The position numbers and the translations under genes are program-made. A model generated the notes under the pieces. It made no database searches. It was not told the DNA's origin and saw only the letters and a list, made by a program, of their open reading frames with translations. From Anticarsia gemmatalis (Eukaryota > Arthropoda > Insecta > Lepidoptera > Erebidae), in the NCBI RefSeq assembly GCF_050436995.1, contig NC_134775.1, positions 7,851,124 through 7,915,123 of the forward strand: a stretch of 64,000 nucleotides of DNA, written 5' to 3'. This document shows positions 52,517-63,606 of the stretch, piece after piece; the stretch's first letter is position 1, and each line of letters opens with the position of its first letter.

Positions 52517-53040
52517 TAAATGATCGACTAGTGGAATACAAACCTCTGAGCAATATTGTGTGCAGGCTCATGAATGCCATTGTAGATGTCCAAGGCTTTA
52601 GAACAATAGCAAATTTATTTATAGTAAAAGAAATCGCAGAATGGTGTGATAGGAAATTGCAAGTATTTTTAATTAAGCTTCCATTTCCCTTTTACGATTT
52701 GACGAAACCAGAAAGACGAGAGGTTGGATGGATTGAACGCAAAATATACTGGTGGGAAGGATTTATTCCATATTCAAATTATCAGTCAAATATTTCAGAT
52801 ATTTTAAAGGATAAGTTTGTCTACACAAAAGGTGTAGACAAAGTACTATAGCTAATAAGTATTTTCAAAAACAATAATGTATTCAATTTAGAAGATAAAA
52901 TGTGCCCTAGTTTGTTAAGCATATATAATCATTAGAAGGATTCTGAAGATTTGTATAGTTGTTTTTATCATAATGAAATATGTGCATTAAAAAATGTTGT
53001 ATGTTTAAAAAAATGGTGCTTTGATAATAAACTTTTTATA
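52517..53040 (+). pseudogene. Virus-like element, copy C: capsid end fused to a downstream conserved gene
   Basis: The capsid end (NDRLVEYKPLSNIVCRL) runs without a stop into MNAIVDVQGFRTIANLFIVK. The latter continues YDLTKPERREVGWIERKI, WWEGFIPYSNYQSN and VYTKGVDKVL, then after a TAG at about 52849 NLEDKMCPSLLSIYN and, after another stop, CFYHNEICALKNVV. The second part resembles a recurrent unnamed protein (KGxEK-type motif, then C-x2-H and CALxNV) found beside such capsid genes in arthropods. In copy B the capsid ends at RRLSLI and this gene is absent. The fusion may be a decay product. Confidence 0.5.
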
Positions 53041-53630
53041 TAAATATTTTTTTTTCTTATTTCACCAAGTAAATATATTTTCCTGCCCCCATCCTATATG
53101 TGTCATTATTTCGATCAAGTTTGTCTTAAATATTTGGGACACAGGAACCTTACATGCTGCATCAACACTCTACTGAGTGTTTCTATACCTCACCATCTGT
53201 ATAATGGGACCGTAAAATTTCATGTCTTTTAGTTTGAAAGAAACAAATATATAGTATTACTGGATCAGTAACCATGACATTAAACACAGCAGAACGAGTA
53301 CAGGTATTGATAGTAGAACAGTGATTGTGTGGGCTTCACATTGTAAAAATAATAAATCACGAGCAGTATAACGCTATATATTAAATACTTTGCTATAGAG
53401 AAAATTTTCAATTCTCAAAAAAATCGCTTAAAAGGACTTATGGTTTGGGCTCGAAAAATTAGAATCTGCAGCAATCTGGTAGACTTATGGAGGAAAATTA
53501 AAAGAAGATGCACAACAGCTTGTGCTATTATGGATAAGCTGTTATGATAAGAATGATCAGATAAATTATTATTAAATAGCGATTGTAGAACTAAATACAT
53601 TAAGAATAAAGTACACAATATTAAGAGTAA
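53041..53630 (+). other. Region after copy C
   Basis: 53210-53530 matches 48500-48800 after copy B, including a broken version of its 77-codon frame. It ends in TATTAAGAGTAA, the target duplication of the SINE. No recognised gene. Confidence 0.5.
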
Positions 53631-54005
53631 CTTAACTGCCTCTGTGGCGCGGTCGGTAGTATATGCGACTGCGGTGCGAGAGGTAGAGGTCTCGGGTTCG
53701 AATCCTGGGTCGGGCCAAAAAAGTCTTTTCTGAGATTTTCTGTTAAGAATTTCTTAGAGATTGCCCGGAGTTAGGAAGTTGAGGTCGAAGACCTCCGTGC
53801 CTCAGAGAGCACGTAAAGCCGTCGGTCCTGCGCCTGACCTCTCACTGGTCGTGTCGGTTATCCGTCCCACCAAACTATGAGAGTGATGGAATAGAGAGTG
53901 TACCTGTGTATTGTGCACACACTTGGACACTATAAACAAAGTCCTGACAGATGGCCAAGATCAATGAAACTGACCGCCGTAGCCGTATATCGGCTAGGAG
54001 GACAT
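53631..54005 (+). mobile_element. tRNA-derived SINE, plus strand
   Basis: A 375-bp element with a 12-bp target duplication TATTAAGAGTAA (53619-53630, 54006-54017). The tRNA-like head (GTGGCGCGGTCGGTAG … GGTTCGAATCC, the B box) is followed by a conserved body. It matches the minus-strand SINE at 48823-49181. The head is a promoter for RNA polymerase III, not a functional tRNA gene. Confidence 0.88.
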
Positions 54006-54227
54006 TATTAAGAGTAAATTGAATTAAAGTTTGATCTAAAATTAAAAAAAAAAAAACTGAATATTTATTTACCCACTAAATAAATAAAAAACAATTTATA
54101 GGCAGCTGTCAACTGACGACGTTTTATTTGCATAGTGAGCCTTCTGGTTAAATTCTGTGGAACTTTTATATATGTAGCACTTCCCGTGCCCATTACAATT
54201 ACTGCTTATAACGTCATCTTGAGGAGC

Positions 54228-54580
54228 TCGTGGCTTAGTTTACAACAGCCGCACGGATCGATCTCTGAGGTCAAGCTACGCTTGCCGAGGTTGTTCCGTG
54301 GATGGGTGACCATCTTATACATATCGAGTTTCTCCGTATTTCGGAAGGCACGTTAAATTGTGGGTCCCGGCTGTCATTTTCGAAGATCTTTGACAGTCGT
54401 TAACAATAGTCAGAAGCTTGAAAGTCTGACAACCAGTCTTACCGAAGGTATCGTGTTAATACCCAAGTAACTGGGTTGTGGAGGTCAGATAGGCAGTCGC
54501 TCCATGTAAAACACTGGTATCCAGCTGCATCCGGTGAGACTGGAAGCCGACTCCAACATAGTTAGGAACAAAGGCTAAGC

Positions 54581-54581
<1 letters not shown>
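54228..54581 (+). mobile_element. 5S-like SINE
   Basis: It contains GTGGATGGGTGACC, matching the C box of 5S rRNA, preceded by GATCGATCTCTGAGGTCAAG in the position of the upstream 5S body. A SINE body follows. This suggests a 5S-derived internal polymerase III promoter. A diverged relative lies at 63190-63480. Confidence 0.6.
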
Positions 54582-54629
<48 letters not shown>

Positions 54630-54637
54630 TATATTCG

Positions 54638-54716
<79 letters not shown>
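54582..54716. repeat. (TA)n microsatellite
   Basis: A run of alternating AT of about 135 bp interrupted by AAATATATATTCGC near 54623-54638, flanked by GCG/CGC words on both sides. It could form a cruciform. The length may be collapsed. Confidence 0.95.
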
Positions 54717-54717
<1 letters not shown>

Positions 54718-54745
54718 CTTTGTCTTAATTATTGACACTTAATGC

Positions 54746-55601
54746 ATGATTCATCAATTCAGTGTCATAGTATTGAAAAGTGGAAATAAATATTGTGGCA
54801 AACTAGGTCATCACTCATTACTGCACTTTGAACCTGAAAAGACGGTTAACAATTACGTCTATATAAATGACGATAATAGCGGGTCGAAGGGTAGGAAAAC
54901 CTTTAAAAACCCAACTACAACTACAACTTGGACTAAAACCAAGTCAAACATGTCCTCCGCAACAGGACCGGACACACAGAGTACAACGCTTTTAGCGACG
55001 GTCGTAGTACATACATACGCCAAAGATGGCACGTCACACCTACTGAGAGTGCTGTGTGATCAAGGTTCTCAGGCTTCATTCTGCACGGAAGAAGTAGCCT
55101 ACCCTAGCAAAATTAAATGCGAGATAGTTGTATCGGTGATGAAGCATCGAAGACGTCAAACTACTGTATTGACGTTACATTACAGTCAAGATTCCCAAGC
55201 GAATTTAGGCTACCCGTAAAACTTATTATATTACCGAGATTAACGGGTTCGTTACCGAACAAAAACGTACAAGAAATACAATCGAACGGCTTAACAAACA
55301 AGTTAATTGCAGATCCAACTTGTTACAAACGAGGTCCGATAGATGTAATATTGGGGGCTCAAGAATATAGTAAAATATTGTTACAAGGTCTTTATAAAAT
55401 AGAAAACGGAATAATTGCCCAGGACACTTAGTTTGGGTGGATATTTTCCGGAATATACAGTAATCGTGCCGCTAGCAACATACGAATTTTTAGTATGACA
55501 ACGCGCTCAGTTGAAATGCAACAGTTAACCAAATTCTGGGAGCTGGAGAAGATACCAGAAGGCGATAGTTTATCAAATGAAGACCAATTATGTGAACATC
55601 T
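54746..55601 (+). pseudogene. BEL/Pao retrotransposon: Gag zinc finger, protease, start of RT
   Basis: It reads a zinc-knuckle remnant (YCGKLGHHSLLHFE), then the protease region (TLLATVVVHTYAKDGTSHLL, then CDQGSQASFC with a D-Q-G-S active site in place of DTGS), then VILGAQEYSKILLQG with GWIFSG, and the RT lead-in FWELEKIPEGDSLSNEDQLC. The protease spacing and the ILG…GWI block are typical of BEL/Pao. Frame changes at about 55190 and a stop at 55429-55431 show decay. It continues at 61553 after the Sola-like insertion. Confidence 0.75.
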
Positions 55602-56299
55602 CGACTGCTCCTAAGTATATTGAGTCAACTAACAAATTTAGGTATTTTAGTTTTATTGCATTTTTGCACATAGACAAGCAAGATCTTTATGCTCGTGAAA
55701 AAAAAACTAGCAAAATAATAATAATTACTGAGATAATATCACGTATACTAAATCAACTACTACATCAATTAATATCGTACACTGTATACAAATCCAACTA
55801 ACATCGTACCACTGTACGCGGGACGCGTTGAGACAAGTTCATTCCGGCTCAGTGTACGACGAACGAGGGCGTGCGCGCACGTAATTTTGGTTTTGTTTTT
55901 ATGTTTCGTTAAAAGTGAAAAAAGACAATTTATGTTTGCCGTTTCTTTTAATGTTATCTATTTAATTAATGTTAATTCATAATGCATTCAAATAGAGCAC
56001 GAAGAATTATTAATTTGATTAATGACAATGTGAACAACACCAAAGAATCGATAGACAATAACACAGAAATCAATGATATGATGCAAAACAGGGATAACGA
56101 TGGTAAGTTATGTTTATTTATGTTTGTAAGGTGTAATTTTATCTCATAAGATTGATATTTTTTTATTAAACTTCTTAGTACTACGTAAACTGATACAACT
56201 ACAGTTAGATCAGTATACGTCGAACAAATTTTATAATAATAACACTTGACTCATCTGGATGTAACAATGTACTACTTTATTGTTAATAATAGTCCTTGT

Positions 56300-56490
56300 T
56301 CTACTAATATTATAAATACGAAAGTTTGTATGTTTGTTTGTTACCTCTTCACGCAAAAACTACTGAACCGATTTTCAGGAAATTTGACAAACACGTAGAG
56401 GGTTACTTGGATTAACACAAAGGATAGTTTTTATCCCGAATTTCCCACGGGAACGGGTACAGCGCGGGTAAAACCGATGGGAACAGCTAG
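56300..56490 (+). mobile_element. Short Helitron-like element in intron 1
   Basis: It begins TCTACTAATATTATAAATAC and ends GGGAACAGCTAG before T, similar at the 5' end to the other Helitrons but with a different body. It could be another non-autonomous Helitron family. The 5' flank is T rather than A. Confidence 0.6.
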
Positions 56491-56910
56491 TATGATAATA
56501 TTTTTTCAAAATTATTTTGCAAAATTAATTATAGGAATATTTGCTTTTGTATTTTGAGAAGGCGGAGTTGGATTTCTGTTGCTGGGTCGTTTCATAAAAA
56601 AATCTTGGTTTTGTTCTATAATTTTAACTATTTGTTTTAGAGTCTCCATTGCCACCTGGTGCAAATTTTACAGAAAAGGAACTATCAATACTTGATGATG
56701 TTGATTTGAATGATACTAGGGATTTGTTGCAAAATATCCCTTCTAACGCTTCAATGTTTTTCCGGACGATATTCCTTGCTCATCACCTTTGGTATCGGAT
56801 ACTAACAATAGACATCAATTAAGAGACCAATCGCCATCAATCATAGAGAACACTCCAGGAAATTCGCCCATCAATATTAACAGCATTGAAAATGATTGTG
56901 ATACTTAGGT

Positions 56911-58186
56911 CACTACTTATATTTTGAGCCTTGACGAATCTGATTGTTTTAGACCCCATTTGGTGTTTTCATCGTAAAGTTTGACCTTTTTGACTACTAC
57001 ATTCCTAAGAAAGTTTTGAAATCTGCGCTAAAAATATTTTCAATATCGTCGATCGAAAATTGTAAGTGTGCGGGAAAATGGTATTAGGATGTTAACATTT
57101 TCGTGCAAATATTTTTTACGACTTTCGACGTGACTTATAGAAACAGTCGTGTCTATATCGACTTATTTATTATTTTGGTGATAAAGTCCGATCTTTTGAA
57201 AATTTAAAACGCTAATATGTAGAGTTCTATCATGATTATTTTTCCCTCACCAATGAAATTCCTGAAGGTCGTCCAAGGTCACCAGTTGTGTCCGGAAAAA
57301 TCGATGCTGTGTGAAAATTAATTATGCATTGTCGTTTCCTGACACATCAATAGATCGATACAATCCTATACATTATTTCCACTCTTAGATATAAAATATT
57401 TGGAGAGAACATTTCCGTTCAGAAGTTTTTTTCTAAATGAGCCAATTTTTTTTCTCCAAGAATTCGCAAAGGTACTCGCGCCGATTAGTGCGAACAAATG
57501 CTTGAAAATTCTATCATTTTGCTTCAAAATACATGTATCAAATCGTTATAGACCACAGATCTAGGGTCTACGGGCATGAGCCGAAAAGTAAACGTCAGTC
57601 GACTTTATGGATGCTTTAAAATGAACCAAATCCAGAAAAAGTTTTTCGCGCTCTAAGCACTTCGAAACAAAGAGTCGCTTGATTTTTTATAAAAACTTTG
57701 TCACGGACCAAAATGTCTTTAGAAAAATGTAGAGTGGTTAATTCTCATTGATTTACAGTCAAAAGTTTACCGAAAGACTGGTTTAAAATATGGAAAAACC
57801 ACAAAATCCTACAGGTCGAGTGCCATAATGACAATGCCCGCCTCAACGCATCTTGTTAAGCAACCGGCTGTTATGTGCACGAAAATAATCGAATGAATTA
57901 GTTTCTCGCCATACACTACAGTTTGACATCAAATGACTTTATTTAGTTCCAAAACTTCAAGAATAAATAGCATTAACCTTGATTTTTCATCGGCACAAGA
58001 AACAGGTTATGCTTTTAAACACCCTGTTTTTGAGGGGTCTTGGGGAAAGAAAAAAAATATTAAAAAATATTTCGATCAGATAAAAATCTATCTAGATCAT
58101 GCATAAGAATACCCGAGAACACGATAAAGTAGTTTCCACTCACATATTTACCGTTTTTCATAGTTAGGCTCAAAATATAAGTAGTG
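56911..58186 (+). mobile_element. Dead mariner-like element
   Basis: The inverted ends are CACTACTTATATTTTGAGCC (56911) and its exact complement near 58186. The length, 1.28 kb, is normal for mariner. Inside, in broken frames, are NEPNPEKVFRALSTSKQRVA, SLPKDWFKIWKNHKILQ and the HxDNARxxxA-type block of mariner transposases (CHNDNARLNAS). Flanking codons of the Sola-like exon continue on both sides. A TA duplication is not clear. Stops are numerous. Confidence 0.72.
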
Positions 58187-60160
58187 GCCCACGTATTACG
58201 CCAGTACCATCAGAGTATAATTCTTTTGCCCCATCACCTACTAACTTCGAGTTCATTGAAAGTCCTGCGGTCGCCACACCTGCATCTGACATTTATGATA
58301 TTACATACTCACCGTCTAACATCGTCAATTGCCGTAAGAGGAGTTCCGCTCGTAAAAGAGATAAAGGTCGCCTAAGAGAACGTTTTGAAAAGAAATGGAA
58401 GGATCAGGAGAGAAAGTATAATGTTAATAGAGGTTTGGAATACGTCAGTAGAAACGGAAGAAACCATGATAAAAGGATTATGAAACCACCTTGTCCAACA
58501 AATTGTCGGAAAAAATGCAGTGAGAAATTGCCAGAAGACTCTCGGAAAAGAATTTTTGATAATTTTTGGAGTATCGGAGACCATTCAAGACAATGGGATT
58601 TTTTGGCAAGGTTTGCAGTAAGAGCTGAAAAAAAGAGATTCACTGCGAATAAAGAGTCAAAACGTATTTATTCTATTTCTTATTACCTTCCGTGTGGCCC
58701 AAAAGATGATGCGATTGAGGCTAAAAAAATATCAGTTTGCAAAACTATGTTTTTAAGAACTCTGTCTATAAGTTTTAATTTTGTTTATACAGCAATACAA
58801 AAGTCTGAGAATGGTAATGGATTTATTGAATTAGATCAACGCGGTAGACATACTTACCATCCAAAGACTGTTGATGATGATATGGTTCGCAGTGTTATCG
58901 ATCACGTCGAAGCATTTGCTCCTGTACCATCTCACTACACGCGCCAAAATTCGAGTAAGAAATATCTAAGGCTCTTTATCTTTTCCAAAAATGTATAAGT
59001 TATACAGAGAATGGTTTGATGCGAATGAATATGCTTCAAAAGTGACTAGTGTGAGACAGTACCGCGATATAATTAATAAATATTTAAATATAGGCTTTCA
59101 TAAACCTAAAAAAGATGTTTGTGAACAATGTCACATTTATGAAAATAACAACCAAATTACACAGACAGATAAGGAGAAGCATGAAGAGCATTTAAGGGAA
59201 AAAGAAAAGGCTAGAAAAATGAAAATGGAAGATAAAGACTCTGCTTTACAAAATAATAAGATCCTCACAGCAGCTTTTGATCTTCAAAAGTGCCTAAATG
59301 TGCCTCATGGTAATGTGAGTACATTTTATTATAAACGTAAACTTTCTCTTTATAATTTCACGGTATTTAATCTGGGATCTCGAAAAGGTTATTGTTTTTC
59401 ATAGCACCAACAGACTGCAAGGAGAGGTGCTAATGAAATAGCCAGCTGTGTTTATAAGTTCATAGAAGAAACGGTCGTTGAAGGTATCAAAGATTACCGG
59501 TTCTGGTCAGACAACTGCGGAGGCCAAAACCGTAACAGAATTGTTTTCTTAATGTATATGTTGGCTAGTTCGAAGTTTAATATAGATATAAGCCATCGAT
59601 TTCTCGTCGTGGGTCACACACAAAACGAAGGTGACAGTATGCACGCCTTAATTGAAAGACAGACAAAAGACAAACTACTTTATACTCCCGATCAATGGTA
59701 TACAGCTTTTAGATTTGCCAAAAGTGATGAAAATCCTTACAATGTTGTTGAAGTGTCTCAGGAATTAATTAAAGACTTTAAATCTCAGATTAAAAGCATG
59801 AGCAACTGGATAACTACTAATGACGGATCTAGAATGCCTTGGAATAAGGTAACAGAAATAGTAGTTAAGGCAAACCATCCATTTAAGATATTTTATAAAA
59901 CGAGTTACCGAGATGATGATTACCAGTGGATAGATTGTTTAAAAAAAGCCAAAGTTACGCGTAACCGAAAAGAGACAAATATTAATATTGATAACATTCC
60001 TTTAGCCTATGATGCACCTATTCCTATTGATAAAAATAAGCATAAAGACTTGATGGATCATTGTAGGACGCTGGTTATTCCAAGGGAATATCATTTATTT
60101 TTTAATAATCTGACTGCAACTAACTCGAATGTAGTAGTAGATGACAGCGATACTGACTGA

Positions 60161-61548
60161 TTTCTATTTTGTTTTTTTTAATGTTAACCTTTTAGATGTT
60201 TTTTTTATTTTTATATTGTTTAATTTTTACCCTGTGATTTAATTGTGATTTCCGTCCTAATTATTTTGACTAACCAAAATGAGGCTACGTCATAATAATT
60301 AAAACATGTTCCTATTTAGTTATAGCGATAAGTACATAGTCATATTCTTTCAAATGTCTATTATTTTTATGAATATTGTTTAAAGTATCGAACATTGTGA
60401 TTTTTATTTGTAATTACTTTGATAAACCCACTAAAGAAGTACTTGTTTTCAGTTATTATTCTTGTTATTTGTTTTGTTTTTATATTTCTTGTTGTTAATT
60501 TTTGTAAGATCAGCCTTTAATATTGGCTAGATTAAGATAAAACACAAATAATGTTGTATCATGTTATTCTTTAAAATTTCTATTACTTTTATGAATATTG
60601 TTTAACGTACATAATAATTAAACATAATTGATTTTTATTTCTAATTACTTTGATGAACCTACAAGAGAAGTACTTGTTTTCAGTTTTAATCCTATTTGAT
60701 TGTTTTGTTTTTTTCATGATAAGAACCCTATTAATGTTAATAATTTGTTTTTGTTGATTTTGTTCATATAAGCCCTTAATTGAGGCTAGCTGATGAAAGC
60801 ATGTACCTACTTAATTATAGCGAGAAATATAATATTGTGATTCATTTAAATAGTTGTCTTTTTATTTATGACTGCACTCCTTAATCTTATTTTATCTAGG
60901 ACAGGCTATGAGCTGTCAATTATCTTCAAACTGACATTTTCTAACGTTCTAAGTAATTTTCACTGGTTTTTATTAGTATAATTCAAATTATTATCATAGC
61001 TGATTTTAGTCATTCTATGTTTACTATGTACTGTTAATCTAATATTCGATATAAAGTGAGTATCTCGTTATACAGATAATGTCAGTCCAGTATACGTTGA
61101 ATTTCTAAATGCTAACAACATAAGAGTCCTTTCCTAGTATACCGGGTCAACTGATGTAATTTCATCATTGTATATTTAAGCACAGCAAAAATACCTTGAG
61201 CGCTCAATACTAATATAAATTTAATAAAAATACAATCATGTTACGTAATATTTTGCTGGAAACCATGGATATCGATGTACAATGTATATGAAGGTAACTG
61301 GTAGTTAAACCATTTACCAACTGAGTCCGGACAGCGTATACCCAGCTAACTACAAAAAATTGCATTTAGACACAAAATATAGGAAAACCATTTTATACCA
61401 TAAAAAGTGCTTCCATTCTTTATTAAAAAAACATATACAACGTTTTCAATAAGTTTGATTTCACAATAATATTAACGATTTGCCTTAAAATCGCTCTCCT
61501 GTAAAATTAGTCCAATGTTAGTTGACTCAATATACTTAGGAGCGGTCG
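60161..61548 (+). other. Sola-like element 3' region
   Basis: AT-rich, no gene. Two related segments (60350-60480 and 60560-60710) share TTATGAATATTGTTTAA and GAAGTACTTGTTTTCAGTT words, indicating a tandem-type internal duplication. Confidence 0.55.
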
Positions 61549-61552
61549 ATCT

Positions 61553-61711
61553 GTACCAACAAACCACGATTCGAAATCAAGATGGCACTTACACCGTTCG
61601 AATTCCGTTTCAAAATCTGGATGTAGTTTATGAGAATACACGCCAAAAGGCCGCTGCTAGATTGCTCCAATCAGAACGGAAAGGAGTCTGGGCGATCCGC
61701 GCCCAAACTTG
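61553..61711 (+). pseudogene. BEL/Pao RT continuation
   Basis: The frame resumes TTIRNQDGTYTVRIPF and KAAARLLQSERK, the segment just before the BEL reverse transcriptase palm, then is lost. Confidence 0.7.
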
Positions 61712-61834
61712 ATTTTGTTTTTTTTTAATGTAGTTTGGTCCTATAATTTCTGTTCAGAGGTTTTATTGCCGCGATGCATTTATATGTCGAAATTAAAATC
61801 ATTTTTATTTTTGAGCACTTAATAGTATAAAAAC

Positions 61835-62306
61835 ATGCCATCAAAAACCTTCTGTAAAAACCTCAAGTCTCGCCGTAAAAAGTTGTGAGATCTATATAAT
61901 ACCAAGTCGATTAATCTATTTAGTCTCTACTTAAAGGACCTTCTGTCTTAAGTTATTACGTATGTTATTATCATGCCAATTTAAAAAAAAATACCTCTTA
62001 AACAAATAGACCGACCTGGCCATCGCATGATTTGATTATTAGTTTGTATCACACCACACAGCACGACGAGAAGTTAATGCTCCTGAAATGTTAATGGCGA
62101 ATTTGTGATTTCTTGCGATGACCAAGTCGATCTATTTGTTTTAGAGGTATTTTTTTTTAAATTGGCATGATAATAACATTCGTAATAACTTAAGACAGAA
62201 GGTCCTTTAAGTAGAGACTAAATAGATTAATCGACTTGGTATTATATAGATCTCACAACTTTTTACGACGAGACTTGAGGTTTTTACAGAATGTTTTTGA
62301 TGGCAT
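61835..62306. mobile_element. 472-bp palindromic (foldback) element
   Basis: Two arms of about 195 bp (61835-62028 and 62113-62306) are inverted copies with few mismatches, starting ATGCCATCAAAAACCTTCTG. The loop is about 85 bp. There is no coding frame. It may be a foldback MITE. No target duplication was recognised. Confidence 0.85.
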
Positions 62307-63189
62307 CTCACTTCTTTTTGTAGAGCGAACATAAGCCCAATTTGTATGGAAAGACGTTTTTTTTTTCATAATCAACATATTTTCCTATGGGAATGTTGTT
62401 CAGTTTCATGGGCTAAACACCCTTACCCACCCTATACCCCTTCCCGTTATGCCTCATATAGTAGGTACCTATTTACACCTATTTATTTTATTTTCTACAG
62501 TAATAATAATTCATGAACTGCAAATGTAACCTTGTAATCTTATACATTTATATGGGATTACAAAGTTATTGTTGCAGTTGGTGTATTTAGAAAACTGGAC
62601 CGAAATTAGAAAATATTAAATTTTTCCCATGATTAAGACACAAACCCTATTTGTATTCTAAATTTTAAGCTTCTAAGTCTGCTAAAAGTACCTTAGACTT
62701 TTGATGATCGGTGAGTCAGTGAATCAGTGAATCAGTGAGTGACAAAATTCAACATTTTAATTTAACAAGTTGTCATTCTTAAACTACTGGTTCAAATTGA
62801 CTGAAATTTTAAATATACCGTGTTTATACAATGACTGATTAGTTGCTGAAAATCCAGGCTTCTTGTTTTATCCACAACGAAATTATAGGGGTGTCAAAAA
62901 TAGCCCGAATTGCTTCCTGAAAAGGATGTTACGGCCGTGCCGCTTTTGTTTTGCTCGACTTGCGGGGGCACTTCCGTGCCCCCAGATATTTTGGCTTATA
63001 TTCGGAGGTTAAATAAAAAGTACTATTTCTTATATTGCATACAAATATAGACATTATTAATATTCGAACAATCATAACAAGTAAATATATAAATATCGTA
63101 ACAAGTAAACATCTTGCTCTTCTATAATATATTCACTGAGACGACTTATCTGTTGTTCATGATACACTTCTATGTTATATAAGCCCTGT
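62307..63189. other. Non-coding with short tandem words
   Basis: GTGA(G/A)TCA words repeat at about 62711-62743. A GC patch at 62930-62985 (CTTGCGGGGGCACTTCCGTG) may be part of a repeat end. No gene. Confidence 0.4.
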
Positions 63190-63480
63190 CTTGAATGCTC
63201 AGCTTAATAACGAGGCGTTCATAGGCAGTTGCGCTCATTGGTCGGTAAACGTTCTGTGGATTAACCACCGTTGGCGCAGTCATTCTATAGATGGGTGACC
63301 GCACAGTGGTATTTGAACTGAGCGTCTCCGTGCTTCGGAGGGCACGTAAAAAGTCGGTCCCGGTTGTTGTCAACTAAGATAACAGTCGTTAAGCCATGTC
63401 AAAGGCATTTCGGGTGGCTTGAACAACTTTGACACTAGGTCAACCATATGATAGATAGATAAATAGCATAATAACTACGA
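63190..63480 (+). mobile_element. 5S-like SINE, diverged copy
   Basis: It contains AGATGGGTGACCGCAC (5S C-box-like) followed by CGTGCTTCGGAGGGCACGT, and then the same GTCGGTCCCGGTTGT-type block as 54360-54375. It is similar in order to 54228-54581 but diverged. Confidence 0.5.
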
Positions 63481-63499
63481 GCTAACTTCACTGGATACG

Positions 63500-63606
63500 T
63501 ACCCAGAGTGAAAAAGAATAAGATCATCTTCTGACAGATTTGGAAAATCGTCGAAAAAAGGCTGATCGCCGGTGATACTTTGGAATGCTGCTCTTTGTCT
63601 ACTCAT
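63500..63606 (-). CDS. Possible isolated first exon
   Basis: The minus strand opens at ATG (63606) with MSRQRAAFQSITGDQPFF, then NLSEDDLILFHSG, where GGTACGT could be a splice donor (about 63503). Downstream on the minus strand lies the 5S-like SINE, which would then be intronic. The protein is not recognised. It could be a host gene exon or another transposon exon. Confidence 0.3.

Larger units (their letters stand above)
55982..60160 (+). pseudogene. Sola-like transposase, multi-exon, broken
   Basis: Exon 1 (55982-56102, MHSNRARRIINLINDNVN) ends at GTAAGT. Intron 1 runs to TTTTAG at 56640 and exon 2 starts in phase 1 (ESPLPPGANFTEKEL). Exon 2 is cut by a mariner (56911-58186) and continues GPRITPVPSEYNSF, a basic patch (RKRSSARKRDKGRLRERFEKK), CPTNCRKKCSEKL, a CxxC (CEQCHIYEN), and the core with TAAFDLQKCLNVPHG, HQQTARRGANEIASC, FWSDNCGGQNRN and VVGHTQNEGDSMHALIE. 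An in-frame TAG at 59402-59404 stands directly before HQQTARRG; W is expected there. Other frame changes lie at about 56757 and 58985. The superfamily assignment is inferred from the SD-C-GQN motif and the TSD. Confidence 0.65.
55602..61548 (+). mobile_element. Sola-like DNA transposon in BEL/Pao
   Basis: The ends are CGACTGCTCCTAAGTATATT and, inverted, CGACCGCTCCTAAGTATATT, continuing GAGTCAACTAAC (about 32 bp). A 4-bp duplication ATCT lies outside (55598-55601, 61549-61552), and the BEL reading frame joins across it. A 4-bp TSD and the transposase motifs fit the Sola superfamily. It contains a Helitron-like insertion in intron 1 and a mariner in exon 2. Confidence 0.8.

Noticed and set aside
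53631..53715. tRNA gene
   Set aside because: It has the B box and tRNA-like head, but it is the head of a SINE with TSD and body, and a second copy exists in reverse orientation.
54285..54315. 5S rRNA gene
   Set aside because: Only the C-box-like block is conserved; the rest is SINE body.
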